DNA from: Verrucomicrobiales bacterium
GTDB lineage: Bacteria; Verrucomicrobiota; Verrucomicrobiia; Verrucomicrobiales; V1-33
Assembly: GCA_023253495.1 (NCBI GenBank)
Contig: JALRGF010000695.1
Coordinates: 1-14,208 of the forward strand
Reading direction: 5' to 3'
DNA: 14,208 nt
Positions 6,941 through 12,971 of this stretch are shown here, piece after piece. The notes under the pieces were generated by a model. The model was not told where the DNA came from, searched no databases, and saw only the letters and a list, made by a program, of their open reading frames with translations. The position numbers were made by a program, and so were the translations under genes. Numbering within the stretch: the first letter of the stretch is position 1; every line of letters starts with the position of its first letter.

Positions 6941-7603
6941 ATGTCGTCGTCCGTCCTTACCCCTTCCGAAGTCAAAGCCATGCTCCTGCTGGTGGCCGAT
7001 CGTGTCATCGCCGCCGAGCCCCGGCTCTCCGAAGCTGACCGCAATCTCGGAGACGGAGATCACGGGTTGGGCATGCAGCGCGGGGTGACCGCCGCGCGGG
7101 AGAAACTGCTCGCGTTGCCCGATGACGGCAGCGTCCCGGTGGAGAAGCTCTTTTCGACCGTCGGTCTGGCCATGATGTCGAGCATGGGCGGCGCCTCCGG
7201 GGCGATATTCGGCACGCTGTTCCGTGATGGCGGCAAGGCGCTGGCCGGACGGGAGTCGTTCGGGGCGTCGGAGCTGGCCGCTTTCCTGCGGGCCGCCTGC
7301 GACGGCGTGATGGCGCGCGGCAAGGCCAATCCCGGTGACAAGACAATGGTGGACGCGCTGCATCCCGCGGCTGCCAGGGCCGGCGAGGTGGCCGACGGCC
7401 CGCTGGACGCCGCTCTGGCCTCGGTGGGGGCCGCCGCCGAGGACGGGTGCGAGGCCAGCAAAGGCATGGTCGCCGTGTTCGGGCGGGCCCGCAGTCTGGG
7501 AGAGGCCGCCATCGGCTTTCCCGATGCCGGGGCCCTCTCGGTCACCGTTATTCTCGGTGCCATGCGCGACTTCGTGGCCGGTCTGCCGTCCGCGTCAGAG
7601 TGA
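6941..7603 (+). CDS. dhaL: DhaL/DAK2-domain dihydroxyacetone kinase ADP-binding subunit
   Basis: This 220-residue protein is the nucleotide-binding subunit of the PTS-type dihydroxyacetone kinase. In known systems DhaL carries ADP, receives phosphate from DhaM, and passes it to dihydroxyacetone held by DhaK. The metal- and nucleotide-binding segment EADRNLGDGDHGLGMQRG has D33, D38 and D40 in the same spacing as E. coli DhaL. Also present are SMGGASGAIFGTLF (81-94), the GDKTMVDAL loop (132-140), and the closing segment EASKGMVAVFGRARSLGE...PDAGALS (171-200). The length is normal. ATG 6941 begins the protein after the divergent regulatory region. No DhaK or DhaM is adjacent, so partners must be elsewhere or this is a repurposed DhaL. 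The last nine bases overlap the end of vapC on the other strand. Confidence 0.92.
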   Translation: MSSSVLTPSEVKAMLLLVADRVIAAEPRLSEADRNLGDGDHGLGMQRGVTAAREKLLALPDDGSVPVEKLFSTVGLAMMSSMGGASGAIFGTLFRDGGKALAGRESFGASELAAFLRAACDGVMARGKANPGDKTMVDALHPAAARAGEVADGPLDAALASVGAAAEDGCEASKGMVAVFGRARSLGEAAIGFPDAGALSVTVILGAMRDFVAGLPSASE

Positions 7604-7987
7604 TTCCCTCACCGGCAATCCGGGGATGTCCCGGAAATGGTGGTCGGGTGAAATGAGCACGGCCCCGACCTGCATGGCGCAACGGGCAATGAGAATGTCG
7701 GTCAGCGGACGGTGACCGCCGGTCGTCCGGTCAAGCGACCACGCCAGTTCCGCCACCTGCTGCCAGAGCCGCGCCGTGGTGGGGACCTCGGGAACAATGT
7801 CAAAAAAGGCGCTCATCTCGGCCTTGAGCCGAGGGCTCCGGAAACCGCGCAGGACCTCGGCGCGGACCAGCCCGCAATTGTACAGCATCCCGTTCGCCAG
7901 CCACGGCATCAGCTCCTGGCGGATGTCATGACCGCCACGCAGCCGCCCGATGTATACGGCTGAATCAACAAGGATCGGCTCGTGCAT
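7595..7987 (-). CDS. vapC: VapC-type PIN-domain ribonuclease toxin
   Basis: This PIN-domain protein of 130 residues has the four acidic metal-binding positions: D8 in ILVDSAVY, E44 in LVRAEVLRG, D97 in RPLTDILIA, and D115 in LISPDHHF. VapC toxins cleave tRNA or rRNA and are held inactive by VapB. The gene follows the antitoxin with an 11-base gap if it starts at ATG 7987. An in-frame TTG at 8002 would overlap the antitoxin stop (TTGA) and add five residues; I prefer the ATG. The stop lies inside the last codons of convergent dhaL. No transposase or prophage gene is near, though toxin-antitoxin pairs often arrive by transfer. Confidence 0.9.
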   Translation of the reverse strand: MHEPILVDSAVYIGRLRGGHDIRQELMPWLANGMLYNCGLVRAEVLRGFRSPRLKAEMSAFFDIVPEVPTTARLWQQVAELAWSLDRTTGGHRPLTDILIARCAMQVGAVLISPDHHFRDIPGLPVRESL

Positions 7988-7998
7988 GGCCGCAGAAA

Positions 7999-8232
7999 TC
8001 AATCGTCCCGCCGCGAACGCACGGACCGCCGGCTGGCCAGCACATCATACTCCGGATCCATGCCCTCCCGCAGGGCGGCCGCCGACCAAGGGTGCGCCCG
8101 GATGTGGTGCATCACGGCCAGCCGCTCCGCCTCCGTCAGTGCCCAGTCAATGGCTTCTTTCCGGGTTTTGAAACCCATCGACCTCATGATGTTCTCCAGC
8201 TTGCTGTCATCCAGCTCCACGGTTGTCTTCAT
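7999..8232 (-). CDS. vapB: VapB-type antitoxin of the vapC pair
   Basis: This 77-residue protein starts MKTTVELDDSKLENIMRSMG, then FKTRKEAIDWALTEAERL (21-38). The N-terminal strand plus helix-turn-helix pattern fits a ribbon-helix-helix DNA-binding antitoxin of the VapB/DUF2191 kind, in which residues 1-38 bind the promoter. The C-terminal part (HPWSAAALREGMDPEYDV) is presumably what wraps the toxin. ATG 8232 is chosen; an in-frame TTG at 8268 would add 12 residues that do not look like the family. The pentamer TACGG recurs at 8232, 8244 and 8261 across the start and could mark an autoregulatory site, but the signal is weak. Confidence 0.85.
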   Translation of the reverse strand: MKTTVELDDSKLENIMRSMGFKTRKEAIDWALTEAERLAVMHHIRAHPWSAAALREGMDPEYDVLASRRSVRSRRDD

Positions 8233-8311
8233 ACGGGCGTACTTACGGCCGTTTCTGCCATACGGCAAGCGTCTTCCCGTAATTTTTCCCCGGGCACCTC
8301 CCGCAAGAATA

Positions 8312-8369
8312 CTGGGACAGGTACTTTGTGCTGCCCCTGTGCTGCTGGGACAGGTACTTTGTGCTGCCC
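8312..8369. repeat. Tandem REP-like repeat, two 25-bp copies with 33-bp period
   Basis: Two identical 25-base copies, at 8312-8336 and 8345-8369, read CTGGGACAGGTACTTTGTGC followed by TGCCC. They are separated by CTGTGCTG. Each copy can fold into a small hairpin, GGGaCAG pairing with CTGCCC around a 10-base loop, which is the general architecture of REP elements moved by Y1-type (RAYT) transposases. No transposase is in the window. The copies lie between the divergent vapB and ThuA genes. Identity over 25 bases cannot be chance; the REP assignment is inference. Confidence 0.7.
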
Positions 8370-8431
8370 GCGAGGTCTTGGGGGGCGTGATTTGGGCTTG
8401 CGGGCGGCGGGGAAGACCGGGAAAAGGTGGG

Positions 8432-9418
8432 ATGAAATTTGCGGGATTTTCCGTGTTGGTGTTGTTCTGTTGGCTTTCCCACTGGGTGGCGGTGCCGTCG
8501 GCGGTGGCCTCCGAGCTGTTATTGCCGGTGCAGATGCTTCGGGGTGGCGGTCACGGGGCGGAGGTGGGGGCGCCAGTGGTGCGGTGGTGGAGCGGGCGGG
8601 CCGTTTTGGTGGCGGGTGATTTCCGGGATTTGTTTCCTTGGGGGAAGGAGCGGGGGCGGGTGAGGGCGATGGCGCCGCGGGTGGCGGAGGGGAAGGAGGT
8701 ACTTTTGTGCGCCGATGACCCGCGTCCGGTGGTGGCGGTCATGATCGGGGAGGATGAATACCGCACCTGGGAATCGTTGCCGGCCTATGCTGAAAAAGAA
8801 CTGAGTGCGTCCTTCCGGTTGCGGTATGTGGTCGAGACGCCTGAAAAGTCCGGAGATTTTGCCGGCATGGCGGCGCTGGCGGAAGCCCGGGTGCTGCTGA
8901 TCAGTGTGCGGCGCCGGGCCCTGCCGCGGGACCAGCTGCAGGCGGTGCGGGATTTTGTCGGTCGTGGCGGTGCGGTGGTCGGGATCCGGACGTCCAGCCA
9001 CGCGTTCGCGCTGCGCCCTGGTGTCGCGGTGCCGGAGGGTCGGGCGGTGTGGCCGGAGTGGGACGAGGAGGTGCTTGGCGGCAATTATCAGGGGCACCAT
9101 GGGAACGATGTGCCGACGACTGCGGAGGCGGTGCCGGGCACCCGTCACCCGGTCCTTGAGGGGGTGCCCGAGGGGTCCTTTCCGACCGGGTCCGGGCTGT
9201 ACATCAATACGCCACTGCGCGCCGGAACCACGCCGCTGCTGATCGGGCGCAGCCGCGGAACGGAACGGCCCGAACCGGTCGCATGGGTGCACCGCACGGC
9301 GGCCGGTGGTCGCGTTGTCTACACCTCGCTCGGTCATGTCGATGACTTCCGGCGTCCGGAATTCCGTCGCCTCCTTGGCAACGCCGTCCGCTGGGCGGCC
9401 GCCGGGACATCACACTGA
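8432..9418 (+). CDS. Secreted ThuA-domain (trehalose-utilisation-like) protein
   Basis: This 328-residue protein has a signal peptide at 1-26 (cleavage after AVA), an uncharacterised 70-residue stretch, then a ThuA domain at about 98-323. The domain reads RPVVAVMIGEDEYRTWESLPAYAEKEL, VLLISVRRRALPRDQLQAVRDFV, GRGGAVVGIRTSSHAFAL, GGNYQGHHGND, and GRVVYTSLGHVDDFRRPEFRRLLGNAVRWA. This is the class I glutamine-amidotransferase-like fold of ThuA proteins, common in Planctomycetota and Verrucomicrobiota, where they accompany sugar degradation. The catalytic role is not known, although the H190 and H222-H223 regions resemble conserved positions. AAAAGGTGG just before ATG 8432 is one of the few plausible Shine-Dalgarno sites in the window. 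It leads a three-gene plus-strand run with the binding protein and the sulfatase. The open frame extends far upstream, but that part overlaps vapBC. Confidence 0.87.
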   Translation: MKFAGFSVLVLFCWLSHWVAVPSAVASELLLPVQMLRGGGHGAEVGAPVVRWWSGRAVLVAGDFRDLFPWGKERGRVRAMAPRVAEGKEVLLCADDPRPVVAVMIGEDEYRTWESLPAYAEKELSASFRLRYVVETPEKSGDFAGMAALAEARVLLISVRRRALPRDQLQAVRDFVGRGGAVVGIRTSSHAFALRPGVAVPEGRAVWPEWDEEVLGGNYQGHHGNDVPTTAEAVPGTRHPVLEGVPEGSFPTGSGLYINTPLRAGTTPLLIGRSRGTERPEPVAWVHRTAAGGRVVYTSLGHVDDFRRPEFRRLLGNAVRWAAAGTSH

Positions 9419-9474
9419 AGAGCGTGGAATCTTCCGCTGGCGGGAAGCGGTGCCGTGGGGCACGGTTTCAATGG

Positions 9475-10335
9475 ATGTTGAACCGTCGCTCCGTCTTCCG
9501 GGTTTTGTCCGGTGCTGCCATGGCGGGGTGGGGCAGTTCCGGGTGTCGTCCGGCGATTCATCGGGAGGGACGCGGGCCGGCCGCTCCGCCGCCGCTGCTG
9601 CGGCCGCTGCGGGTGGTGGCGTCCACGGCGATCGTGGCCGATCTGGTTCGTGATGTCGGGGGTGAGGGGGTGGAAGTGGTGGTGTTGTTGCCGCACGGTG
9701 AGCCTGCGGCATCTCTGGAACGCACGGGCCCGGGTGAAACGGAAATGGTGCTGGCGGACTTGGTGGTGCTTCTGGGATTGGGTCAGGAGGCGGTGCTGGC
9801 TCCCTCACTGGCCCGGGCTGCTGAGGCCGGAGCTTCGATCTGTGAGCTGGCCGGCGGGGTCCCGTCCTCGATGCTTTTCGCGAGCCGGGAAGATCCGGAG
9901 CGCGCGGACCCGCACGTGTGGCTTGATCCCCGGGTGTGGCGGGAAGCGATTGCTCCGCTTGAGGATTCCCTGATCCGCCTGCGGCCGGAGGCCGGGGCGG
10001 AGTGGCGCCGGCGCGCTCATCTCGTCCGGTTTGAACTGGAGGAAGAGGCCGCCGCGATGGAGCGCGTGGCGCGGGCCGGCCTGCCGCCGGAGCCGGTGGC
10101 CATCCGGACCGGCCAGCCCGGTTTGCGGTATCTGGCGCGCGCCGTCGGGATGCCGCTGGAGCTGACGACCGGTGAGGACAGGGCGGTGGATCAGGATGAT
10201 CTGGAGAAGCTGCCGCTCGACTGCCTGCAGGCGCCGGGGACGTCGGTTGTCTCCGGCCTGCAGGAGCATGATCTGGGCACGCTCGGCGGGCTGCGCGGTC
10301 ACGCGCTGGACCTGCTGTTGCGCCGGTACCAATGA
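9475..10335 (+). CDS. Degenerate ZnuA/TroA-type metal-binding lipoprotein (solute-binding family)
   Basis: This 286-residue protein resembles the cluster 9 ABC-transporter solute-binding proteins for zinc or manganese. LRVVASTAIVADLVRDVGG (45-63) matches the first domain, followed by EMVLADLVVLLGLGQEAVL (90-108), and ADPHVWLDPRVW (144-155) retains a ligand histidine at H147. Other ligand positions look lost: the usual DPH before YEPT reads EPA (76-78), and the usual His near the inter-domain helix reads Q214 in RTGQPGLRYLARAVGMP. Metal binding is therefore doubtful. The N-terminus NRRSVFRVL has a twin-arginine motif (R4-R5), and SSGC with C24 is a loose lipobox, so export and lipidation are likely. 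ATG 9475 lies 56 bases after the ThuA gene. No permease or ATPase gene is beside it. Confidence 0.68.
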   Translation: MLNRRSVFRVLSGAAMAGWGSSGCRPAIHREGRGPAAPPPLLRPLRVVASTAIVADLVRDVGGEGVEVVVLLPHGEPAASLERTGPGETEMVLADLVVLLGLGQEAVLAPSLARAAEAGASICELAGGVPSSMLFASREDPERADPHVWLDPRVWREAIAPLEDSLIRLRPEAGAEWRRRAHLVRFELEEEAAAMERVARAGLPPEPVAIRTGQPGLRYLARAVGMPLELTTGEDRAVDQDDLEKLPLDCLQAPGTSVVSGLQEHDLGTLGGLRGHALDLLLRRYQ

Positions 10336-10336
10336 A

Positions 10337-10357
10337 GCATCTGCCGGTTCCGGATGC
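10337..10357 (+). other. Small intercistronic hairpin before the sulfatase gene
   Basis: GCATC (10337-10341) can pair with GATGC (10353-10357), and CCGG-TT-CCGG inside it is itself self-complementary. The structure lies just after the binding-protein stop and 41 bases before the sulfatase ATG. It could protect or separate message segments, but has no T-run. Seen, but of uncertain meaning. Confidence 0.25.
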
Positions 10358-10398
10358 GGGGTTGCACCGGGTGCGGGTGTCGGGATGCTCTCAGGGCC

Positions 10399-11904
10399 AT
10401 GAGCCATCGATTTCTCGGGATTGCCGTTGCCCTGGGATGTGCTGTATCGGGGGCGGCCGCTCCGGTTCCCGAGCCGCCGCCGCCGAACATCGTCATTCTG
10501 TATGCCGATGACATGGGCTACGGCGACCTGGCCGTCCAGAACCCCGGATCGCGCATCCCCACGCCCAACCTGGACCGCCTCGCCGCCGAGGGGACACGTT
10601 TCACGGATGCCCACAGTTCCTCCGGTATCTGCACCCCGAGCCGCTACGCCCTGCTCACCGGGAGCTATCATTGGCGGAAATTCCACGACATCGTCCAGTC
10701 GTTCGATCCGCCCGTGCTGGCTGCCGCCGAAGTGACCCTCGCGGAACTGCTGAAAAAAAACGGGTATCGGACCGCCTGCATCGGCAAATGGCATCTCGGC
10801 TGGGACTGGGACGCCCTGCGCCGGCCGGATGCGCCCGCGCGCGATCCGAAGACCGGGGAATCGCCGGAGGCTTTCGACTGGTTTCTACCGGTGCCCGGCG
10901 GGCCGCTGGCGCATGGGTTTGACGATTATTTCGGTGACGATGTGCCGAATTTTCCGCCGTACGCCTGGATCGAGGATGATCGCGTGTTGACACCGCCGAC
11001 GGTCCCGCTGGCACTCAATGGCAAGCCGGCGGAAGGCGGGTGGGAGGCGCGTCCCGGGCCGATGGCCGAGGGATGGGACTTTCAGGCGGTGCCGGGGCGG
11101 TTGATCGAGCATACGGTTGAATGGATCGGCCGCCAGCGCGGCGCCCCGGGACCGTTCTTTCTCTATGTGCCCTTCAATGCACCCCATGCGCCGATCGTGC
11201 CCGATGACCGGTCTGTCGGGTTGTCGAAGGCCGGCGGCTACGGCGACTTCGTGGCGCAGACCGATGACCATGTCGGGCGGATTCTGCGGGCGCTCGACGG
11301 CATCGGGGTGGCCCGTCAGACGCTGGTGGTGTTCACGTCTGACAATGGCCCGGAAAGTTATGCTTACGAGCGGGTGCGTGCCCGCGGCCATCGCAGCGCC
11401 GGTTCCTGGCGCGGTCTGAAGCGCGACCTGTACGAGGGCGGTCACCGGGTGCCTTTTGTTGTCCGCTGGCCCGGGGTGGTGCCGGCGGGTGTGGTCAGCG
11501 AGGCGCTGGTCAGCCAGATCGATCTTTTTGCCACTCTGGCGGCGGCGGCGGGCGCGCCGCTTCCGCCGCGCAGTGCGCCGGACAGCTATGATCTGATGCC
11601 GGTCTGGCGTGATGGCGCTCCCAGCCCGCGGCGCACGCTGGTCCACAACACGGTGCGGGAGGTGTACGCCCTGCGCCACGAGCAGTGGGTGCTGATCGCG
11701 GCTCCGTCCGGCACCCACACCCCGGTGCCTGAATGGTACGTGAAGGCGGAAAACCTGCCCGGCCCCCACGGCCGGCCCGGAGAACTTTTTGACCTCAGCC
11801 GCGACCCCGGCCAGCGGCAGAACGTCTATGCCGATCACCCGGAAGTGGTGGCCGAGCTGAGCGAAATACTCAACGCCCTGCGGGCAGGTGGGCAGGTGCG
11901 TTGA
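10399..11904 (+). CDS. Secreted family S1 sulfatase (arylsulfatase A-like)
   Basis: This 501-residue enzyme hydrolyses a sulfate ester. The motif CTPSRYALLTG (78-88) carries C78, which must be converted to formylglycine, and R82. Other expected active-site and metal residues are present: D37-D38 in LYADDMGYGD, K130 and H132 in GKWHLG, H263 in NAPHAP, D315-N316 in TSDNGPE, and K341 in GLKRDLYEGG. A signal sequence, FLGIAVALGCAVSGAAA, occupies about 5-21, so it works outside the cytoplasm. The cysteine-type motif is served by formylglycine-generating or radical-SAM maturases; neither gene is in the window. ATG 10399 starts the signal peptide. It is last in the ThuA run and ends 42 bases before a convergent gene. 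The substrate is not predictable from sequence alone, but sulfated polysaccharide is the usual substrate in this group. Confidence 0.94.
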   Translation: MSHRFLGIAVALGCAVSGAAAPVPEPPPPNIVILYADDMGYGDLAVQNPGSRIPTPNLDRLAAEGTRFTDAHSSSGICTPSRYALLTGSYHWRKFHDIVQSFDPPVLAAAEVTLAELLKKNGYRTACIGKWHLGWDWDALRRPDAPARDPKTGESPEAFDWFLPVPGGPLAHGFDDYFGDDVPNFPPYAWIEDDRVLTPPTVPLALNGKPAEGGWEARPGPMAEGWDFQAVPGRLIEHTVEWIGRQRGAPGPFFLYVPFNAPHAPIVPDDRSVGLSKAGGYGDFVAQTDDHVGRILRALDGIGVARQTLVVFTSDNGPESYAYERVRARGHRSAGSWRGLKRDLYEGGHRVPFVVRWPGVVPAGVVSEALVSQIDLFATLAAAAGAPLPPRSAPDSYDLMPVWRDGAPSPRRTLVHNTVREVYALRHEQWVLIAAPSGTHTPVPEWYVKAENLPGPHGRPGELFDLSRDPGQRQNVYADHPEVVAELSEILNALRAGGQVR

Positions 11905-11946
11905 GGGCGGCGGCGATCGGGCCGGCGGCTGTGGCTGTGTTTGTCC

Positions 11947-12948
11947 TCACGGCGGCGGCGCCGCCAGCCACGCCAGCAGTCGCGCGATCGCGAGACAGGC
12001 GGCCGGGTCGTCGCCAGCGAGGCGCGCCGCCTCGCCAAGGCGGTTCGCTTCGACCGCGCTCCAGAGGGCGGGGGCGGTGGTCGCGTCGGGCACGGGCCGG
12101 GATGTGTCGGTGGCGGGGCCGTGGCGGATGAAGAGCGGGTGGTCGCGCTGCCTCACGCGTTCCCGGACCAGGGCGCGCCAGCGGGTGGCAAGCGCGACTA
12201 CCCGCGGGTGGTCGGTCGGCAGGGCGGCGTGGGCGTCGACGACCGGCGCGAGCAGGTCACCGGCACTCATTTCGGCGATCAGCCAGTCGGGAAATTCCGG
12301 GCTTCCGGGGGACACCGATTGATGTTGTCGGGTGACGGCGGCGTCGGCCGCCAGGCCGCTGCGCGCCTGTCGGGCGGCCACCCGCCAGAGAGCGTGGGTG
12401 CGGGCGGGTTCCGGCAGGGCGGCGGCCGCCTGCGCCGCTTCCTGCAGCAGGCGTTGTCCCTGTTCGATGTCGAGGGTGTCGAAGGCCGCCGCTGCTTGCT
12501 CAAGGCGCGCCGCGATCAGGTCTGGTTCACCTGTTCCGCCGGGTGCGGGACCGGTGGCGAGGCCGGTGGTGGTGGCGGTGGATGCTCCGGCAGCGGAGTT
12601 GTTGGCGGCCGGGTCATCCGCGGCGGCGGTGTCCGGAGGTGTGGCCCGCGGCCATGTCGGCGGCAGCCAGTCGTTTTCCAGCCGATCGGCCACGGTCGAC
12701 TCCCCATGTTCCCGCAGTGCCTCGGCGATCATGATGATTTCCAGGCGCATGGACAGCGTCGGCTCGGCGGCCCCCTGGTGAGTGCGGGCGAGGCCGACCC
12801 AGTACAGCGGGTCGCGTTCGGTGGCCGAGGAAACCGGCTCCGGCAGGAACCACCACCAGAGAAAGATCCCGCAGAGCACTGCGGTCACCAGCACGCCGAA
12901 CCAGCCTTCCGGGCGCGGGCGTGCGGGGGATGCGGGGGTGTCGGGCAT
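11947..12948 (-). CDS. Unrecognised single-pass membrane protein, co-operonic with the FHA-cyclase
   Basis: This 333-residue protein has one strong transmembrane segment at about 17-35 (WFGVLVTAVLCGIFLWWWF). Before it lies a short basic and proline-rich cytosolic tail, and after it an otherwise soluble body, probably periplasmic. A low-complexity alanine, threonine and proline-rich linker (about 101-142) separates two helical parts. The second part (about 145-330) is rich in alanine and arginine helices: LEQAAAAFDTLDIEQGQRLLQEAAQAAAALPEP, then LWRVAARQARSG. The pattern suggests stacked helical repeats, perhaps TPR-like, but no TPR consensus is certain. I cannot assign a family. It starts 23 bases after the FHA-cyclase stop on the same strand, so it is probably co-transcribed. 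It may anchor or relay the cyclase, but that is inference. Confidence 0.72.
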   Translation of the reverse strand: MPDTPASPARPRPEGWFGVLVTAVLCGIFLWWWFLPEPVSSATERDPLYWVGLARTHQGAAEPTLSMRLEIIMIAEALREHGESTVADRLENDWLPPTWPRATPPDTAAADDPAANNSAAGASTATTTGLATGPAPGGTGEPDLIAARLEQAAAAFDTLDIEQGQRLLQEAAQAAAALPEPARTHALWRVAARQARSGLAADAAVTRQHQSVSPGSPEFPDWLIAEMSAGDLLAPVVDAHAALPTDHPRVVALATRWRALVRERVRQRDHPLFIRHGPATDTSRPVPDATTAPALWSAVEANRLGEAARLAGDDPAACLAIARLLAWLAAPPP

Positions 12949-12971
12949 GGCGGCGGTCGGGGGCGCGGGGC

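Noticed and set aside
5905..7038. Plus-strand open frame opposite the dGTPase gene
   Set aside because: It spans the dgt gene, whose HD motifs are certain, and overlaps dhaL in another frame.
6820..7044. N-terminal extension of dgt by 75 residues
   Set aside because: It would overlap the start of dhaL and the palindromic region, and the conserved family start is at 6819.
8232..8265. Triple TACGG at the vapB start as an autoregulatory operator
   Set aside because: The spacings (12 and 17 bases) are irregular and the pentamer is too short to stand apart from chance; noted only in the vapB entry.
7982..8431. 150-codon N-terminal extension of the ThuA gene
   Set aside because: It crosses vapB and the tandem repeat; the signal peptide and ribosome site mark ATG 8432.
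8243..8482. Minus-strand open frame containing a repeated GSTKYLSQ peptide
   Set aside because: The repeated peptide is only the translation of the 33-bp tandem DNA repeat, which is better read as a REP-like element.
10885..11838. Minus-strand open frame inside the sulfatase gene
   Set aside because: The sulfatase active-site residues on the plus strand leave no doubt; the minus frame has no recognisable motif.
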